A DNA stretch of 64,000 bases from an uncultured Eubacteriales bacterium (GCA_934466515.1 CAKSLH010000002.1:248001-312000); one strand, 5' to 3'. Counted from the first letter of the stretch, positions 51,428 to 59,793 are shown. Made by a program: numbers and translations. Notes: generated by a model not told the origin, from the letters alone.

Positions 51428-52313
51428 AAAAATAAGGAACGTTCCGTCCCTGTTTGTAAACGAATGCGAAGCAGAATACTGCGGTATTGTAAAAAATCTC
51501 GCCGAGCATGTATCAAAGGACGATGATATAAAAATCGTTGCCATTGCAGGACCTTCGTCCTCAGGCAAAACCACCACAGCGCATCTTTTAAAGGAAGAGC
51601 TTTTAAAGCTTAATGAAACCGTTCAGGTAATCTCGCTTGACGATTTTTATTTAACCTCCGATAAGCTTCCTGTTCTTAAAAACGGGGAAAAGGATTTTGA
51701 ATCGGTAAATTCGCTTGATATAAAACTGCTTGAGATTTGCTTTAACGATATTATAACTCACGGGAAAGCAAGCGTTCCGAAATTCGATTTTATTACAAAG
51801 CGAAGAGAAAAAGAGTTTTCCGATATTGATATAGGCGATAAGGGTATTGTTATAGTCGAGGGGCTTCATGCGCTTAATCCTCTTATAACCGATCTGGTTG
51901 AGAGAAAGAATATCTTTAAGGTTTATATCAGCGTTAATAAAAATGTTGTAGATGTTGACGGAAATAAGCTGATTTCAAGCCGTCAGATAAGAATGATAAG
52001 AAGAATTTTAAGGGATGAAATTTTCAGAAATTCTCCGGTTTTTGAAACTCTTAAAATGTGGAAGGGCGTAATTGAGGGAGAAAGGGAAAACCTTTATAAA
52101 TTTAAGCCTACCGCCGATATGCACCTTACAACATTTCATCCTTATGAATTGGGTCTTTATAAAAACAGATTTTTAAAGCTTAAAGAGGGAGCGGACAGCT
52201 CGTATCCTTATTATGAAGAATTTATGTATCTTGAAGAAATGATAGAAAAATTCGAAAGCGTTGACAGAAAGCTTGTTCCCGAAAGTTCTCTGCTCAGAGA
52301 ATTTATCGGTTAG
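51399..52313 (+). CDS. Uridine kinase-like nucleoside kinase
   Basis: The 304-residue kinase has P-loop GPSSSGKTT (51-58), ISLDDFYL with its catalytic Asp, the substrate segment FDFITKRRE and VIVEGLHALNP. It is most like the kinase half of the larger clostridial nucleoside kinases, without the N-terminal TGS/threonyl-tRNA synthetase-like region. The ATG at 51399 lies inside hemZ with a short AGG five bases upstream. No later start would keep the helix before the P-loop. It is translationally coupled. Confidence 0.88.
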   Translation: MINSVNLINEKIRNVPSLFVNECEAEYCGIVKNLAEHVSKDDDIKIVAIAGPSSSGKTTTAHLLKEELLKLNETVQVISLDDFYLTSDKLPVLKNGEKDFESVNSLDIKLLEICFNDIITHGKASVPKFDFITKRREKEFSDIDIGDKGIVIVEGLHALNPLITDLVERKNIFKVYISVNKNVVDVDGNKLISSRQIRMIRRILRDEIFRNSPVFETLKMWKGVIEGERENLYKFKPTADMHLTTFHPYELGLYKNRFLKLKEGADSSYPYYEEFMYLEEMIEKFESVDRKLVPESSLLREFIG

Positions 52314-52342
52314 TTCAAAAAATTTAAAAAGAGGGAAAAATC

Positions 52343-52702
52343 ATGGGAAAATTCGATGAATTTGTAAACAAGGCAAAGGAAACCGCCGATGTTGCCTTCA
52401 AAAAAACGGGCGAGCTTGTAAATACAGGTAAAAATAAGCTTAATATCGCCACCGTAAAGAATGAAATGGAAAAGGATTTTGCCGATTTAGGCAGGATTTT
52501 TTACAGGCAATTGAAAGACAATGCGGAAAACAGCGAAGATGTTAAAAGGATAATTCAGGATATAAAGGCAAAAGAAACAGAAATCGAAAAATTGGAATTA
52601 GAGATTGCGGATTCTAAAAATAAAATTATTTGCCCTAACTGCCGCGCACTGAATGCAGAAAATTCGGTTTTCTGTAATAATTGCGGAGCAAAAATCAAAT
52701 AA
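52343..52702 (+). CDS. Small zinc-ribbon protein with helical N-terminal region
   Basis: The 119-residue protein has an N-terminal helical region with a FVNKAKETADVAFKKTGEL start, a coiled-coil-like middle (residues 45-90) and a C-terminal zinc ribbon (CPNC and CNNC). Similar small proteins are widespread in Clostridia without known role. GAGGG precedes the ATG. It sits in the same operon-like run, 3 bp upstream of the next gene. Confidence 0.8.
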   Translation: MGKFDEFVNKAKETADVAFKKTGELVNTGKNKLNIATVKNEMEKDFADLGRIFYRQLKDNAENSEDVKRIIQDIKAKETEIEKLELEIADSKNKIICPNCRALNAENSVFCNNCGAKIK

Positions 52703-52705
52703 TTT

Positions 52706-53410
52706 ATGGAAAACGGAATAAAGAAAATCGGCGTAGTTATAGCGGATAAGGATGAATTTATCCCTTTTGCCGAATGTGTGAAAAAACTTGATTTTAAAAC
52801 TTTTAATTTCTTTAAAAGAAAAGGAATAAGCTTAAGACTCGGCGGTGCGGAGGTTATTTGCCTTAACAGTGGAGTAGGAAAGGTGAATGCCGCGGCGGCA
52901 TGTATGCACCTTATAGATTCAGACTGTAAAATAATTCTTAATTTCGGAATGTCGGGCGGACTTGATAATAAATCCTTAGGCGGTTTTTTATTTCCAAAAA
53001 GATTTATAGAGCACGATTTTGATTTGTCGCTTATAGGCTATAAGCCTTATTTTAAGCCGGAACAGACCGAATTTCCTTTTGCCGACTCAAAGCTTCTTGA
53101 AATTGCGGTTAAGATGGGATTTGAGTTGAGCGAAACTGCCGTATCCGGAGATAAGTTCATCTGTGATGAAAGCTTAAGCAGATATTTATATGAAAGCTTT
53201 AATGCATCTTCATGTGATATGGAATCCGCAGCGATAGCCGCTGTCTGCAATTTTGCCGATGTTCCTTTCGCGTCACTGAGGAGGATTTCCGACAGTGCGG
53301 ATGAAAATGCAGCAAAAACCCATAGAAATATGAATAGGCTTGATAATGCTTCCTTGCCCGAGGTCTTTTTAAAATATCTTAAGCAGGTAATAAAGGAATA
53401 TGAAAATTAA
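52706..53410 (+). CDS. MTA/SAH nucleosidase-like (purine phosphorylase fold) protein
   Basis: The 234-residue protein has the family order VVIADKDEFIPF, SGVGKVNAAAA, ILNFGMSGGLD, SGDKFICD and the ribose-binding DMESAAIAAVC, and ends with RRISDSAD where the catalytic Asp sits. That set fits 5'-methylthioadenosine/S-adenosylhomocysteine nucleosidase and related enzymes. Compared with canonical MTAN the N-terminal glutamate motif is shifted, so the exact substrate is uncertain. It overlaps the flippase gene by 11 bp. Confidence 0.85.
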   Translation: MENGIKKIGVVIADKDEFIPFAECVKKLDFKTFNFFKRKGISLRLGGAEVICLNSGVGKVNAAAACMHLIDSDCKIILNFGMSGGLDNKSLGGFLFPKRFIEHDFDLSLIGYKPYFKPEQTEFPFADSKLLEIAVKMGFELSETAVSGDKFICDESLSRYLYESFNASSCDMESAAIAAVCNFADVPFASLRRISDSADENAAKTHRNMNRLDNASLPEVFLKYLKQVIKEYEN

Positions 53411-54890
53411 AGAAAACAGGCAAACTCTGGCTCAGGGAGCTGTAATTTTAATGGCTTCGACCATGCTTGCAAAAATTATCGGCGCAATTTTTAAAATCCC
53501 CGTTTCAAATCTTTTGGGAGACGAGGGCTTCGGCTATTTTTCATTTGCTTATGATTTGTTTTCGCCGTTATATATGCTTAGCTCTGTCGGCTTTCCCGTT
53601 GCCGCGGCAAAGCTTTTTTCCGATAATGAAAATTTAAGCATAAATATCGTTAAGAATGCTTTTTTTAAGCTTTCTGTTATACTTTTTGCCGTGTTCCTTT
53701 CAGGCTCGCTTTTTATATCGCTTAAAAGCGGTGATTTTAAAAGCTTTTGCTGTTATGCGGCAATGTCGCCGTCAATAATATTCTGCGGAGTAATGTCGGT
53801 TTACAGGGGATATTTCGAAAGCAGGGAAAATATGCTTCCGGTTGCGGTGTCCGATGTAATTCTTGCGCTTTGTAAGCTATTGTTGGGACTGGGATTTACC
53901 GTTTTGGCATTTAAAATTTCAGGTAAATCATATTTTGCCGCCGCCGCGGCAATCCTCGGCGTGACATTCGGCTGTGCTGTATCAGAAGGTTATCTTTACT
54001 TAAAGTCAAAAAAATCCGCGGTGCCGTCAGGTGCTTCTGTAGCGGTGCTTCATACAAACCGTATTTTAAAGACGACTCTTCCGATAGCCGCTGCCGCACT
54101 TGCGGGCAGTATAACTAATATCATTGATTCTTTAAGCGTTAAAACAATGTTAGCCGGCAGAATTTCGCCCGATTTGCTTAATCCTATGTACGGCGTAAGA
54201 AGCAAGGCTTATACTCTTTTCGGATTTGTAATTTCGTTTGTTTCGGTAATAGGAATAAGCGCCGTATCTTCAATTGTCAAAAAAGAGGAAAAAAACGATA
54301 ATAAAAAGGCTGTAAAATCGGTCATGAACTTAAGCGCTGTAATTTCCGTTCCGGCAGGACTTGGACTTACGGTGCTTTCAGGTCCTATAATGAATTTGCT
54401 TTTTTCGGGCGAATATTCGACTGAGTACGGCGGCGAAATGCTTTTTGCATACGGTATAGCCGCTGTTTTTGCAGGGCTCTGCATTCCGCTTATCACGGTT
54501 ATGCAGTCGTATTCCTTTGAAATGGGGGCGCTTTTTGCGGTCGCTTTCGGAGCGGTAATAAAGCTTGCGCTTAATATTATTCTTTTTTCGGCTTCTGATA
54601 TCGGAGTAAAAGCCTGCGCAAATACTACTGCCGTTACATATTTTGCAATGCTTGCTTTTGTGCTTGTTTTTCTGATAATCAAAAGAGTTTTGAATTTTAA
54701 AATGCTTCTTATTTATCTAAAGCCTGTTCTGCCGGCTGTTATAAGCGTTTGTGCGGCTTATTTTATATCCGAAATAAAAGACGGCTCGCTTTTATTTACC
54801 GCTCTTGCGGTAATTGCCGCAGCAGTTATATATCTTGCGCTGATTTTGCTGTTTCGGATAATTGATTTAAAAGAGTTGAAAAAAAGCTGA
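53400..54890 (+). CDS. SpoVB/MurJ-like MOP-family polysaccharide flippase
   Basis: The 496-residue protein has 14 predicted membrane helices and the usual N-terminal motif of the family (LMASTMLAKIIGAIFKIPVSNLLGD), followed by GFGYFSFAYDLF. Relatives (SpoVB, YabM, MurJ) flip lipid-linked cell-wall precursors. In Bacillus yabM lies just upstream of yabN-yabO-yabP-yabQ-divIC-yabR. The same order, with HU inserted and no yabN, is seen here, which favours a YabM/SpoVB name over a vegetative MurJ. Confidence 0.9.
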   Translation: MKIKENRQTLAQGAVILMASTMLAKIIGAIFKIPVSNLLGDEGFGYFSFAYDLFSPLYMLSSVGFPVAAAKLFSDNENLSINIVKNAFFKLSVILFAVFLSGSLFISLKSGDFKSFCCYAAMSPSIIFCGVMSVYRGYFESRENMLPVAVSDVILALCKLLLGLGFTVLAFKISGKSYFAAAAAILGVTFGCAVSEGYLYLKSKKSAVPSGASVAVLHTNRILKTTLPIAAAALAGSITNIIDSLSVKTMLAGRISPDLLNPMYGVRSKAYTLFGFVISFVSVIGISAVSSIVKKEEKNDNKKAVKSVMNLSAVISVPAGLGLTVLSGPIMNLLFSGEYSTEYGGEMLFAYGIAAVFAGLCIPLITVMQSYSFEMGALFAVAFGAVIKLALNIILFSASDIGVKACANTTAVTYFAMLAFVLVFLIIKRVLNFKMLLIYLKPVLPAVISVCAAYFISEIKDGSLLFTALAVIAAAVIYLALILLFRIIDLKELKKS

Positions 54891-54999
54891 ATTTGTCATT
54901 TTGTGTCATTTAAAGGGTTATAAAATGAACAAGAATTAAGCGATGTGCACAAATACCGATTAAAAAATTGAACAAAACATAAAATTTAAGAAAAAACAG

Positions 55000-55028
55000 T
55001 TGATTTTTCGCACTAAATATGATAATAA
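55000..55028 (+). promoter_or_regulatory. Possible promoter for the HU gene
   Basis: TTGATT (55000-55005) and TAATAA (55023-55028) are separated by 17 bp. GATAAT with 15-bp spacing is an alternative. The match to consensus is modest, although the 197-bp AT-rich gap must contain the start site. Confidence 0.4.
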
Positions 55029-55087
55029 TATATGTAGTTAACTGCGTTTTTCGCGGTTTACTTACTTATTTTTATGGAGGATTTAAA

Positions 55088-55360
55088 ATGAACAAGACAG
55101 AATTAGTAGCAGCAGTTGCTGAAAAGGCAGAGCTTTCTAAAAAGGACGCTGACAAGGCTGTTGCAGCAGTTATCGACGCTATCACTGAAACTCTTAAAGA
55201 AAACGGAAAGGTACAGCTTGTAGGCTTCGGAACCTTTGAGGTTCGCGAGCGCGCAGCAAGAACCGGTATCAATCCGCAGACAAAGCAGACCATTGAGATT
55301 GCCGCTTCAAAGAATCCTGTATTCAAAGCAGGTAAGGCTCTTAAGGACGCTATAAAATAA
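55088..55360 (+). CDS. hup: HU family DNA-binding protein
   Basis: The 90-residue nucleoid protein has the MNKTELVAAVAEKAELSKKDA helical start (family feature), the GFGTFEVRERAARTGINP arm with DNA-contact residues and KNPVFKAGKALKDAI at the end. GGAGG (55076-55080) sets the ATG at 55088; a frame open from 55019 runs through the leader and is rejected. The gene has its own terminator-like hairpin. Confidence 0.97.
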   Translation: MNKTELVAAVAEKAELSKKDADKAVAAVIDAITETLKENGKVQLVGFGTFEVRERAARTGINPQTKQTIEIAASKNPVFKAGKALKDAIK

Positions 55361-55380
55361 TTTAAAATTAAAAAATTATG

Positions 55381-55408
55381 CCGCCTTTTAATAAAAGGCG
55401 GTGTTTTT
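55381..55408 (+). terminator. Terminator or attenuator hairpin between HU and rqcP
   Basis: A 9-bp stem (55381-55389 with 55393-55401) is followed by TGTTTTT. The 3' arm of the stem contains AAGGCGG, which is also the only ribosome site for rqcP. Folding would both end HU transcripts and hide that site. Confidence 0.7.
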
Positions 55409-55663
55409 ATGGGTAAAAATATGAGACTTGACAAGTATTTAAAGGTATCGAGAATTATCAAAAGAAGAACCGTTGCAAACGAGGCATGCGATAAAGGCAG
55501 AGTAACGGTGAACGGAAATCCGGCAAGGGCTTCTTATGAAGTTAAGCCCAAGGATATAATAGAAATCGCTTTCGGCGCAAGAACGGTTAAGCTTGAGGTA
55601 ACCGAGGTTAAAGAGACCGTGAAAAAGGACGATGTCGGAGGACTTTATAAAATAATAGAATAA
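55409..55663 (+). CDS. rqcP: RqcP-like S4 RNA-binding protein (YabO)
   Basis: The 84-residue protein is a single S4 domain (MRLDKYLKVSRIIKRRTVANEA, then DKGRVTVNG) with a short tail. RqcP stabilises peptidyl-tRNA on 60S-like/50S subunits during alanine tailing in ribosome quality control in Bacillus. The yabO position in the yab cluster supports the name. The ATG at 55409 follows the hairpin that includes its ribosome site. Confidence 0.9.
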   Translation: MGKNMRLDKYLKVSRIIKRRTVANEACDKGRVTVNGNPARASYEVKPKDIIEIAFGARTVKLEVTEVKETVKKDDVGGLYKIIE

Positions 55664-55713
55664 AATCCAAGCTTCCCTGAATATACTGTTTTAGTGTGAC
55701 AGGAGGGAAGAGA

Positions 55714-55983
55714 ATGGATGAAAATTTAAAAATTCCTCATAGTATTGTTATAGATAACAGAGAAAAGCTGTCGGCGGCGGGGATTAAAAATGTTATTTCT
55801 TTTGATGATGAAACCCTGCTTCTTGACAGTGTTATGGGCAGGATAACGGTTAAGGGAGAGAATTTACATATAGAAAGCTTCGATACGCAGTCGGGCGATT
55901 TAAGCGCCGAGGGTAAAATTCACGCGGTTGTGTATATGAACGAGGTTAAAAGCGGAAGCTTTATTTCAAGGTTTTTCAGATAA
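55714..55983 (+). CDS. yabP: Sporulation protein YabP
   Basis: The 89-residue protein has the YabP pattern PHSIVIDNREKLSAAGI, then VISFDDETLLLDSVMGRITVKGENLHI (shown in part). It is required for spore coat or late sporulation in Bacillus. AGGAGGG at 55701-55707 sets the ATG at 55714; a GTG at 55696 lies before it and is rejected. The yabP-yabQ pair marks a sporulating lineage. Confidence 0.92.
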   Translation: MDENLKIPHSIVIDNREKLSAAGIKNVISFDDETLLLDSVMGRITVKGENLHIESFDTQSGDLSAEGKIHAVVYMNEVKSGSFISRFFR

Positions 55984-55985
55984 TT

Positions 55986-56438
55986 ATGTGGGAAATAAGT
56001 AATTCCGACCAGATTTTAACGGTGCTGTATTCTATAGTTATGGGATTCGGCGCTTGTATGTTTTACGATATTTTCAGAGCCTACCGAGCGGCTTCGGATT
56101 GCTCAAAAATATCGGTATTTTTTCAGGATATTGTTTTTTGGCTGACGCAAGCCGTTTGCTTCTTTTTGTTCTTTTTTGTAAGGACCAACGGGGAGATAAG
56201 AGGTTATGTCCTGCTTATTTCCGCGGCGGCGTTTTTTGTCTGCCGTATAACCCTGTCGGTGGTTTTATTTAAGATATTAAAACGCATAGCGGCGCTTATC
56301 GTAAGAGCCGTTAAAGAGATAAAAAGGAAAACGGAGGCTTTTTGCGCATTTTTATCGGATAAATTTGAAATTTTTTGTAAATCCGCAGCGCACTTGCCTA
56401 AAGTTTCGATAAAAAATCAAAAAACTCTTGAAAAGTGA
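55986..56438 (+). CDS. yabQ: Sporulation membrane protein YabQ
   Basis: The 150-residue protein has three to four membrane helices in its first 105 residues, with the family motif FGACMFYDIFRAYR, and a basic C-terminal tail. YabQ localises around the forespore and is needed for cortex formation in Bacillus. It begins 2 bp after yabP with a weak ribosome site, so coupling to yabP is likely. Confidence 0.9.
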   Translation: MWEISNSDQILTVLYSIVMGFGACMFYDIFRAYRAASDCSKISVFFQDIVFWLTQAVCFFLFFFVRTNGEIRGYVLLISAAAFFVCRITLSVVLFKILKRIAALIVRAVKEIKRKTEAFCAFLSDKFEIFCKSAAHLPKVSIKNQKTLEK

Positions 56439-56458
56439 TATTGTTATGTTGTATACTA
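56429..56458 (+). promoter_or_regulatory. Predicted promoter for divIC
   Basis: TTGAAA (56429-56434, inside the end of yabQ) and TATACT (56453-56458) are separated by 18 bp. It would give divIC vegetative expression independent of the sporulation genes. Confidence 0.6.
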
Positions 56459-56470
56459 AGACAAAACAAT

Positions 56471-56504
56471 AAAGAATGATAACTAAAGAATGATAACTAA
56501 AGAA
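56471..56504 (+). repeat. 14-bp tandem repeat in the divIC leader
   Basis: The unit AAAGAATGATAACT occurs twice in perfect tandem and is followed by a partial third copy. It lies between the promoter and the ribosome site. Confidence 0.8.
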
Positions 56505-56518
56505 ACGGAGATTAAGTA

Positions 56519-56809
56519 ATGGCAAAAAGAGTTAAGCGTAGGAAAAGCGTCCTGCTGCGGCTTTTGGTTTTGCTGGTTTCGGGTTATATGGTTTTTACGC
56601 TTGCTTCCCTTTGGAACAAGCTGTACGATTTAAAAAAGCAGGAAAAAAGGCTTACGGCGGAAAAACTGCAGAAAGAAGATTATATCAGCGAGCTTGAAGA
56701 GCTGAATTCCGATGAGGCTCACGATAAGCTGATTGAAAAAGCGGCGCGCGATTATTTCGGATACAGATATTCAAATGAAGAAATCTATGAGGATATATCC
56801 GGTAAATGA
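56519..56809 (+). CDS. divIC: Septum formation initiator DivIC/FtsB
   Basis: The 96-residue bitopic protein has a basic N-terminus, one membrane helix (about residues 10-30) and an extracellular coiled coil (LYDLKKQEKRLTAEKLQKE), ending in the conserved IEKAARDYFGYRYSNEEIY. It belongs to the divisome with FtsL and DivIB. GGAG lies upstream of the ATG. Position matches Bacillus yabQ-divIC-yabR. Confidence 0.9.
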   Translation: MAKRVKRRKSVLLRLLVLLVSGYMVFTLASLWNKLYDLKKQEKRLTAEKLQKEDYISELEELNSDEAHDKLIEKAARDYFGYRYSNEEIYEDISGK

Positions 56810-56832
56810 GTTTGGGAGGATTTTAAAAATTT

Positions 56833-57282
56833 ATGCAGCTTAAAGTGGGAGACATTGTCGAGGGAAAGATAACCGGAATAACAAATTTCGGACTTTTTGC
56901 GGATATAGGGGAAGGTAAATCGGGAATGGTACATATTTCCGAGGTTGCAAGAACCTATGTAAACGATATTCACGATTTTGTCAAGGAAAACGATGTTGTT
57001 AAAATGAAGGTTCTTTCGGTAGGCGAGGACGGAAAGATTTCTCTCAGCATAAAAAAAGCCTTGGAGCCCGAGCGCAAGGAGGGGGAAAAGCCTCAGCGCA
57101 GGGAAAGAAAGCAGTTTGCTCCATCTAAACCGGACGGGTCCTTTATCTGGACTCCTAAAAAGGAAGAGTCATCAAGCTTTGAGGAAATGATGAACCGCTT
57201 TAAGGCTACGAGCGACGAAAAGTTTTCAGACCTTAAAAGAAAAAATCCTGAGGTACACCGCACAAAGCGCGGCGGAAGATAA
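56833..57282 (+). CDS. S1 RNA-binding domain protein YabR
   Basis: The 149-residue protein has an N-terminal S1 domain (residues 1-72: LKVGDIVEGKITGITNFGLF, then GMVHISEVA) and a basic, low-complexity tail rich in Lys, Arg and Glu. It matches YabR/general stress protein 13-type S1 proteins, which contact ribosomes or RNA. It follows divIC as in Bacillus and precedes a terminator. Confidence 0.9.
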   Translation: MQLKVGDIVEGKITGITNFGLFADIGEGKSGMVHISEVARTYVNDIHDFVKENDVVKMKVLSVGEDGKISLSIKKALEPERKEGEKPQRRERKQFAPSKPDGSFIWTPKKEESSSFEEMMNRFKATSDEKFSDLKRKNPEVHRTKRGGR

Positions 57283-57294
57283 ATAGAAAATCAG

Positions 57295-57335
57295 ACAGCG
57301 TTTCACTTTATTTTACAGTGGAAACGCTGTTTTTT
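57295..57335 (+). terminator. Intrinsic terminator after yabR
   Basis: ACAGCGTTTCACT (57295-57307) pairs with AGTGGAAACGCTGT (57317-57330) with one bulge, and a T run follows. Confidence 0.9.
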
Positions 57336-57354
57336 AAGGAACGGTACAGTATAA

Positions 57355-58491
57355 ATGGAAAAACTTAAATTTATTGCCCCCTGTATGTTCGGCATAGAGG
57401 GCATAGCGGCGGATGAATTCCGAAGAATGGGCTTTGAGGAAGTTACCGCGCAAAACGGAAGAATAATTTTAAACGGCGGATATGATATGCTTGCAAGAGC
57501 AAACATCAATTCGAGATTTTGCGAGCGGATTTTAATTTGCGTCGGAATGTTTAAGGCGACTTCCTTTACGGAGCTGTTTGATTCGGTAAAAGCTTTGGAG
57601 TGGGAAAGATTTATCGGAGTTACAGACGCCTTTCCCGTAAACGGCTCGTCGGTAGACTCCGCGCTCCACAGCATTCCCGACTGTCAGTCGATAATAAAGA
57701 AAGCGATAGTTGACAGATTATCCTCAAAATATAATATAAAATGGTTTGAAGAAACAGGCGCCGAAATAAAGGTAAGGTTTACGATTATTAAGGACGAGGT
57801 CACCGTTATGATAGATACCTCGGGTGAGGGACTTCATAAGCGTGGCTACAGAAGAAATTCTAATGACGCACCCTTAAAGGAAACCCTTGCCGCCGCAATG
57901 TGCGACCTTGCAAGAATTTATCCCGATACTAAGATTTATGACCCCTTCTGCGGAAGCGGAACAATTCTTATAGAGTCGGCTTTGATGGCGACTAAAAGAG
58001 CAACAGGTCTTAACAGATATTTCGCCGCGGAAAGATTTCCTTTTATTCCGCGCGAGGTTTGGCGCAATGAAAGAATGCGCGCTCAGGACCTGATTTTGCA
58101 TGATGTTGAGTTTGAGGCGGTAGGCTTCGATATTGACGAAAAATGTATCGAGCTTACTCTTGCAAACGCAAAAAAAGCGGGCGTCGAAAAATATGTAAAA
58201 GCTTCCTTGCAGGATATAAGAAAATTTACCCCTGAATTTGACAGGTGCATAACCGTTACAAATCCGCCCTACGGCGAGCGGCTTTTAGATATTAAAGCCG
58301 CCGAAGAGCTTTACGGAATAATGGGCGAAAGATTTGAACAGTCGGCAGGCAAAAAATACTTTATAATCAGCCCTCACGATGATTTTGAAAAAATCTTCGG
58401 AAGAAAAGCCGATAAAAGAAGAAAGCTTTATAACGGCATGATAAAATGTCAGGTATATATGTATTTTAAAAATAACGGTGAAAAGAAATGA
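57355..58491 (+). CDS. THUMP-domain 23S rRNA methyltransferase (RlmL N-terminal type)
   Basis: The 378-residue protein has an N-terminal THUMP domain (about residues 45-155) and a Rossmann methyltransferase with YDPFCGSGTILIE and the adenine N-methylation-type motif NPPYGERL. It resembles Bacillus YpsC and the G2445 half of RlmL. It should use SAM to methylate 23S rRNA guanine. The ribosome site is weak. The stop overlaps the next gene by 4 bp. Confidence 0.92.
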   Translation: MEKLKFIAPCMFGIEGIAADEFRRMGFEEVTAQNGRIILNGGYDMLARANINSRFCERILICVGMFKATSFTELFDSVKALEWERFIGVTDAFPVNGSSVDSALHSIPDCQSIIKKAIVDRLSSKYNIKWFEETGAEIKVRFTIIKDEVTVMIDTSGEGLHKRGYRRNSNDAPLKETLAAAMCDLARIYPDTKIYDPFCGSGTILIESALMATKRATGLNRYFAAERFPFIPREVWRNERMRAQDLILHDVEFEAVGFDIDEKCIELTLANAKKAGVEKYVKASLQDIRKFTPEFDRCITVTNPPYGERLLDIKAAEELYGIMGERFEQSAGKKYFIISPHDDFEKIFGRKADKRRKLYNGMIKCQVYMYFKNNGEKK

Positions 58492-59429
58492 GATATGTTT
58501 TCATAATAAATCCGGCGGCAGGTAAGGGGAATATTCAAAAAGAGCTTTTTGAAAAAATAAATGCCTTCTTTTTAAATAAAGGCGCCGATTATTCGGTTTA
58601 TGTCACCGAGTATAAGGGCGAGGCGACCGAGATAGCCTTACGAGAAGCAAAAAGCGGAAAGAATATCAGATTTTTTGCCTGCGGCGGAGAGGGAACTTGC
58701 TTTGAGGTGTTAAACGGTATAATAGGCTTTGAAAACGCACAGCTCGGCGTTATTCCCTGCGGTTCGGCAAATGACTTTTTAAAAGCTTTCCCCGATAGCT
58801 CTCTTTTTGCCGAGATTGAAAATCAGATTTCGGGCGAGACTGTCAAAATGGATGTTATAAAGGCAAATGAAAACTACTGTCTTAACGGCTGTTCTGTCGG
58901 AATGGACGCGGTTGTGGCAAGGGATATGAATATATTCAAAAAATGGCCGCTTGTTTCGGGCTCGCTTGCATATAAGCTTTCTATAGTTAAAACCTTTTTG
59001 GGTAAAATCGGAGTTAAATTAAAAATCTCTGTGGACGGCTGTAAGGCTTTTACCGCTCAGTGCCTTTTTGCCGTGATTGCAAACGCTCCTTTTTACGGCG
59101 GCGGTTATATGGCGGCGCCCGACGCTGTTCCTTATGACGGGAAGCTTAATTTTACACTTGTTAATAAAATTTCAAAGCTTAAAATTCCGAGCTTTCTTAA
59201 AAAATATGAGCACGGGGAACATGAAGAACTTGATTACTGTAAGCTGAGCGACTGCGGCAGTATGTCTTTTACATCCGAGACGGCAGTTCCCGTAAACCTT
59301 GACGGAGAGATTGTAGAAACAAAAAGCATGGTGTTTAAAATAGTTAAAAACGCAATAGATTTTGTTGTTCCCAAAGGAATGGAAATCTTAAATGTTAACA
59401 AAAAATTAAATGTGTTTGACTTTACTTGA
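58488..59429 (+). CDS. Diacylglycerol kinase family lipid kinase
   Basis: The 313-residue protein begins with FIINPAAGKGN and has the nucleotide-binding CGGEGTCFEVLNGI and IPCGSANDFLKAF, typical of the DagK/YegS/LCB5 family. The usual GGDGT is GGEGT here, a conservative change. It likely phosphorylates diacylglycerol or another lipid at the membrane. It is coupled to the methyltransferase gene and is followed by the groES promoter without a clear terminator. Confidence 0.9.
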   Translation: MRYVFIINPAAGKGNIQKELFEKINAFFLNKGADYSVYVTEYKGEATEIALREAKSGKNIRFFACGGEGTCFEVLNGIIGFENAQLGVIPCGSANDFLKAFPDSSLFAEIENQISGETVKMDVIKANENYCLNGCSVGMDAVVARDMNIFKKWPLVSGSLAYKLSIVKTFLGKIGVKLKISVDGCKAFTAQCLFAVIANAPFYGGGYMAAPDAVPYDGKLNFTLVNKISKLKIPSFLKKYEHGEHEELDYCKLSDCGSMSFTSETAVPVNLDGEIVETKSMVFKIVKNAIDFVVPKGMEILNVNKKLNVFDFT

Positions 59430-59453
59430 CTTTTTAAAAATAAGTGCTATAAT
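59426..59453 (+). promoter_or_regulatory. Sigma-A promoter for groES-groEL
   Basis: TTGACT (59426-59431) and an extended TGC-TATAAT -10 (59448-59453) are separated by 16 bp. No CIRCE operator (TTAGCACTC-N9-GAGTGCTAA) is found between it and the gene. Confidence 0.82.
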
Positions 59454-59508
59454 ACATAATGTCCGGTGATGAAATAAGCACCAATTTATATTATACGGAG
59501 GAGTAAAA

Positions 59509-59793
59509 ATGATTATTAAACCACTTGCGGACAATGTAGTTATAAAATCCGCTAAAGCTGAAGAAACCACAAAAAGCGGTATTGTTCTTACATCCGCTTC
59601 TAAAGAAAAGCCTCAGATAGCCGAGGTTGTCGCAGTAGGCCCGGGAGGACTTGTTGACGGCAAGGAAGTTAAAATGAATGTAAAAGTCGGAGATAAGGTT
59701 ATCGCCGCAAAATACTCGGGCACCGATATCAAGCTTGAAGAAGAGGAATACACAATTCTTCATATTTCAGATATCCTTGCGGTTGTAGAATAA
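59509..59793 (+). CDS. groES: Co-chaperonin GroES
   Basis: The 94-residue lid of the chaperonin starts with the usual IKPLADNVVIKSAKAEETT, has the mobile loop (TTKSGIVLTSASKEKPQ) and ends with YTILHISDILAVVE. GGAGGAG precedes the ATG. It lies 19 bp upstream of groEL. Confidence 0.98.
   Translation: MIIKPLADNVVIKSAKAEETTKSGIVLTSASKEKPQIAEVVAVGPGGLVDGKEVKMNVKVGDKVIAAKYSGTDIKLEEEEYTILHISDILAVVE

Noticed and set aside
54925..54940. Five-codon frame MNKN upstream of HU that echoes the HU start.
   Set aside because: Too short to be supported as a leader peptide; no ribosome site or attenuator structure accompanies it.
59443..59485. Possible CIRCE operator upstream of groES (AAGTGCT ... AAGCACC).
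   Set aside because: The half-sites are in the wrong order and spacing for TTAGCACTC-N9-GAGTGCTAA, and the first is part of the -10 region.
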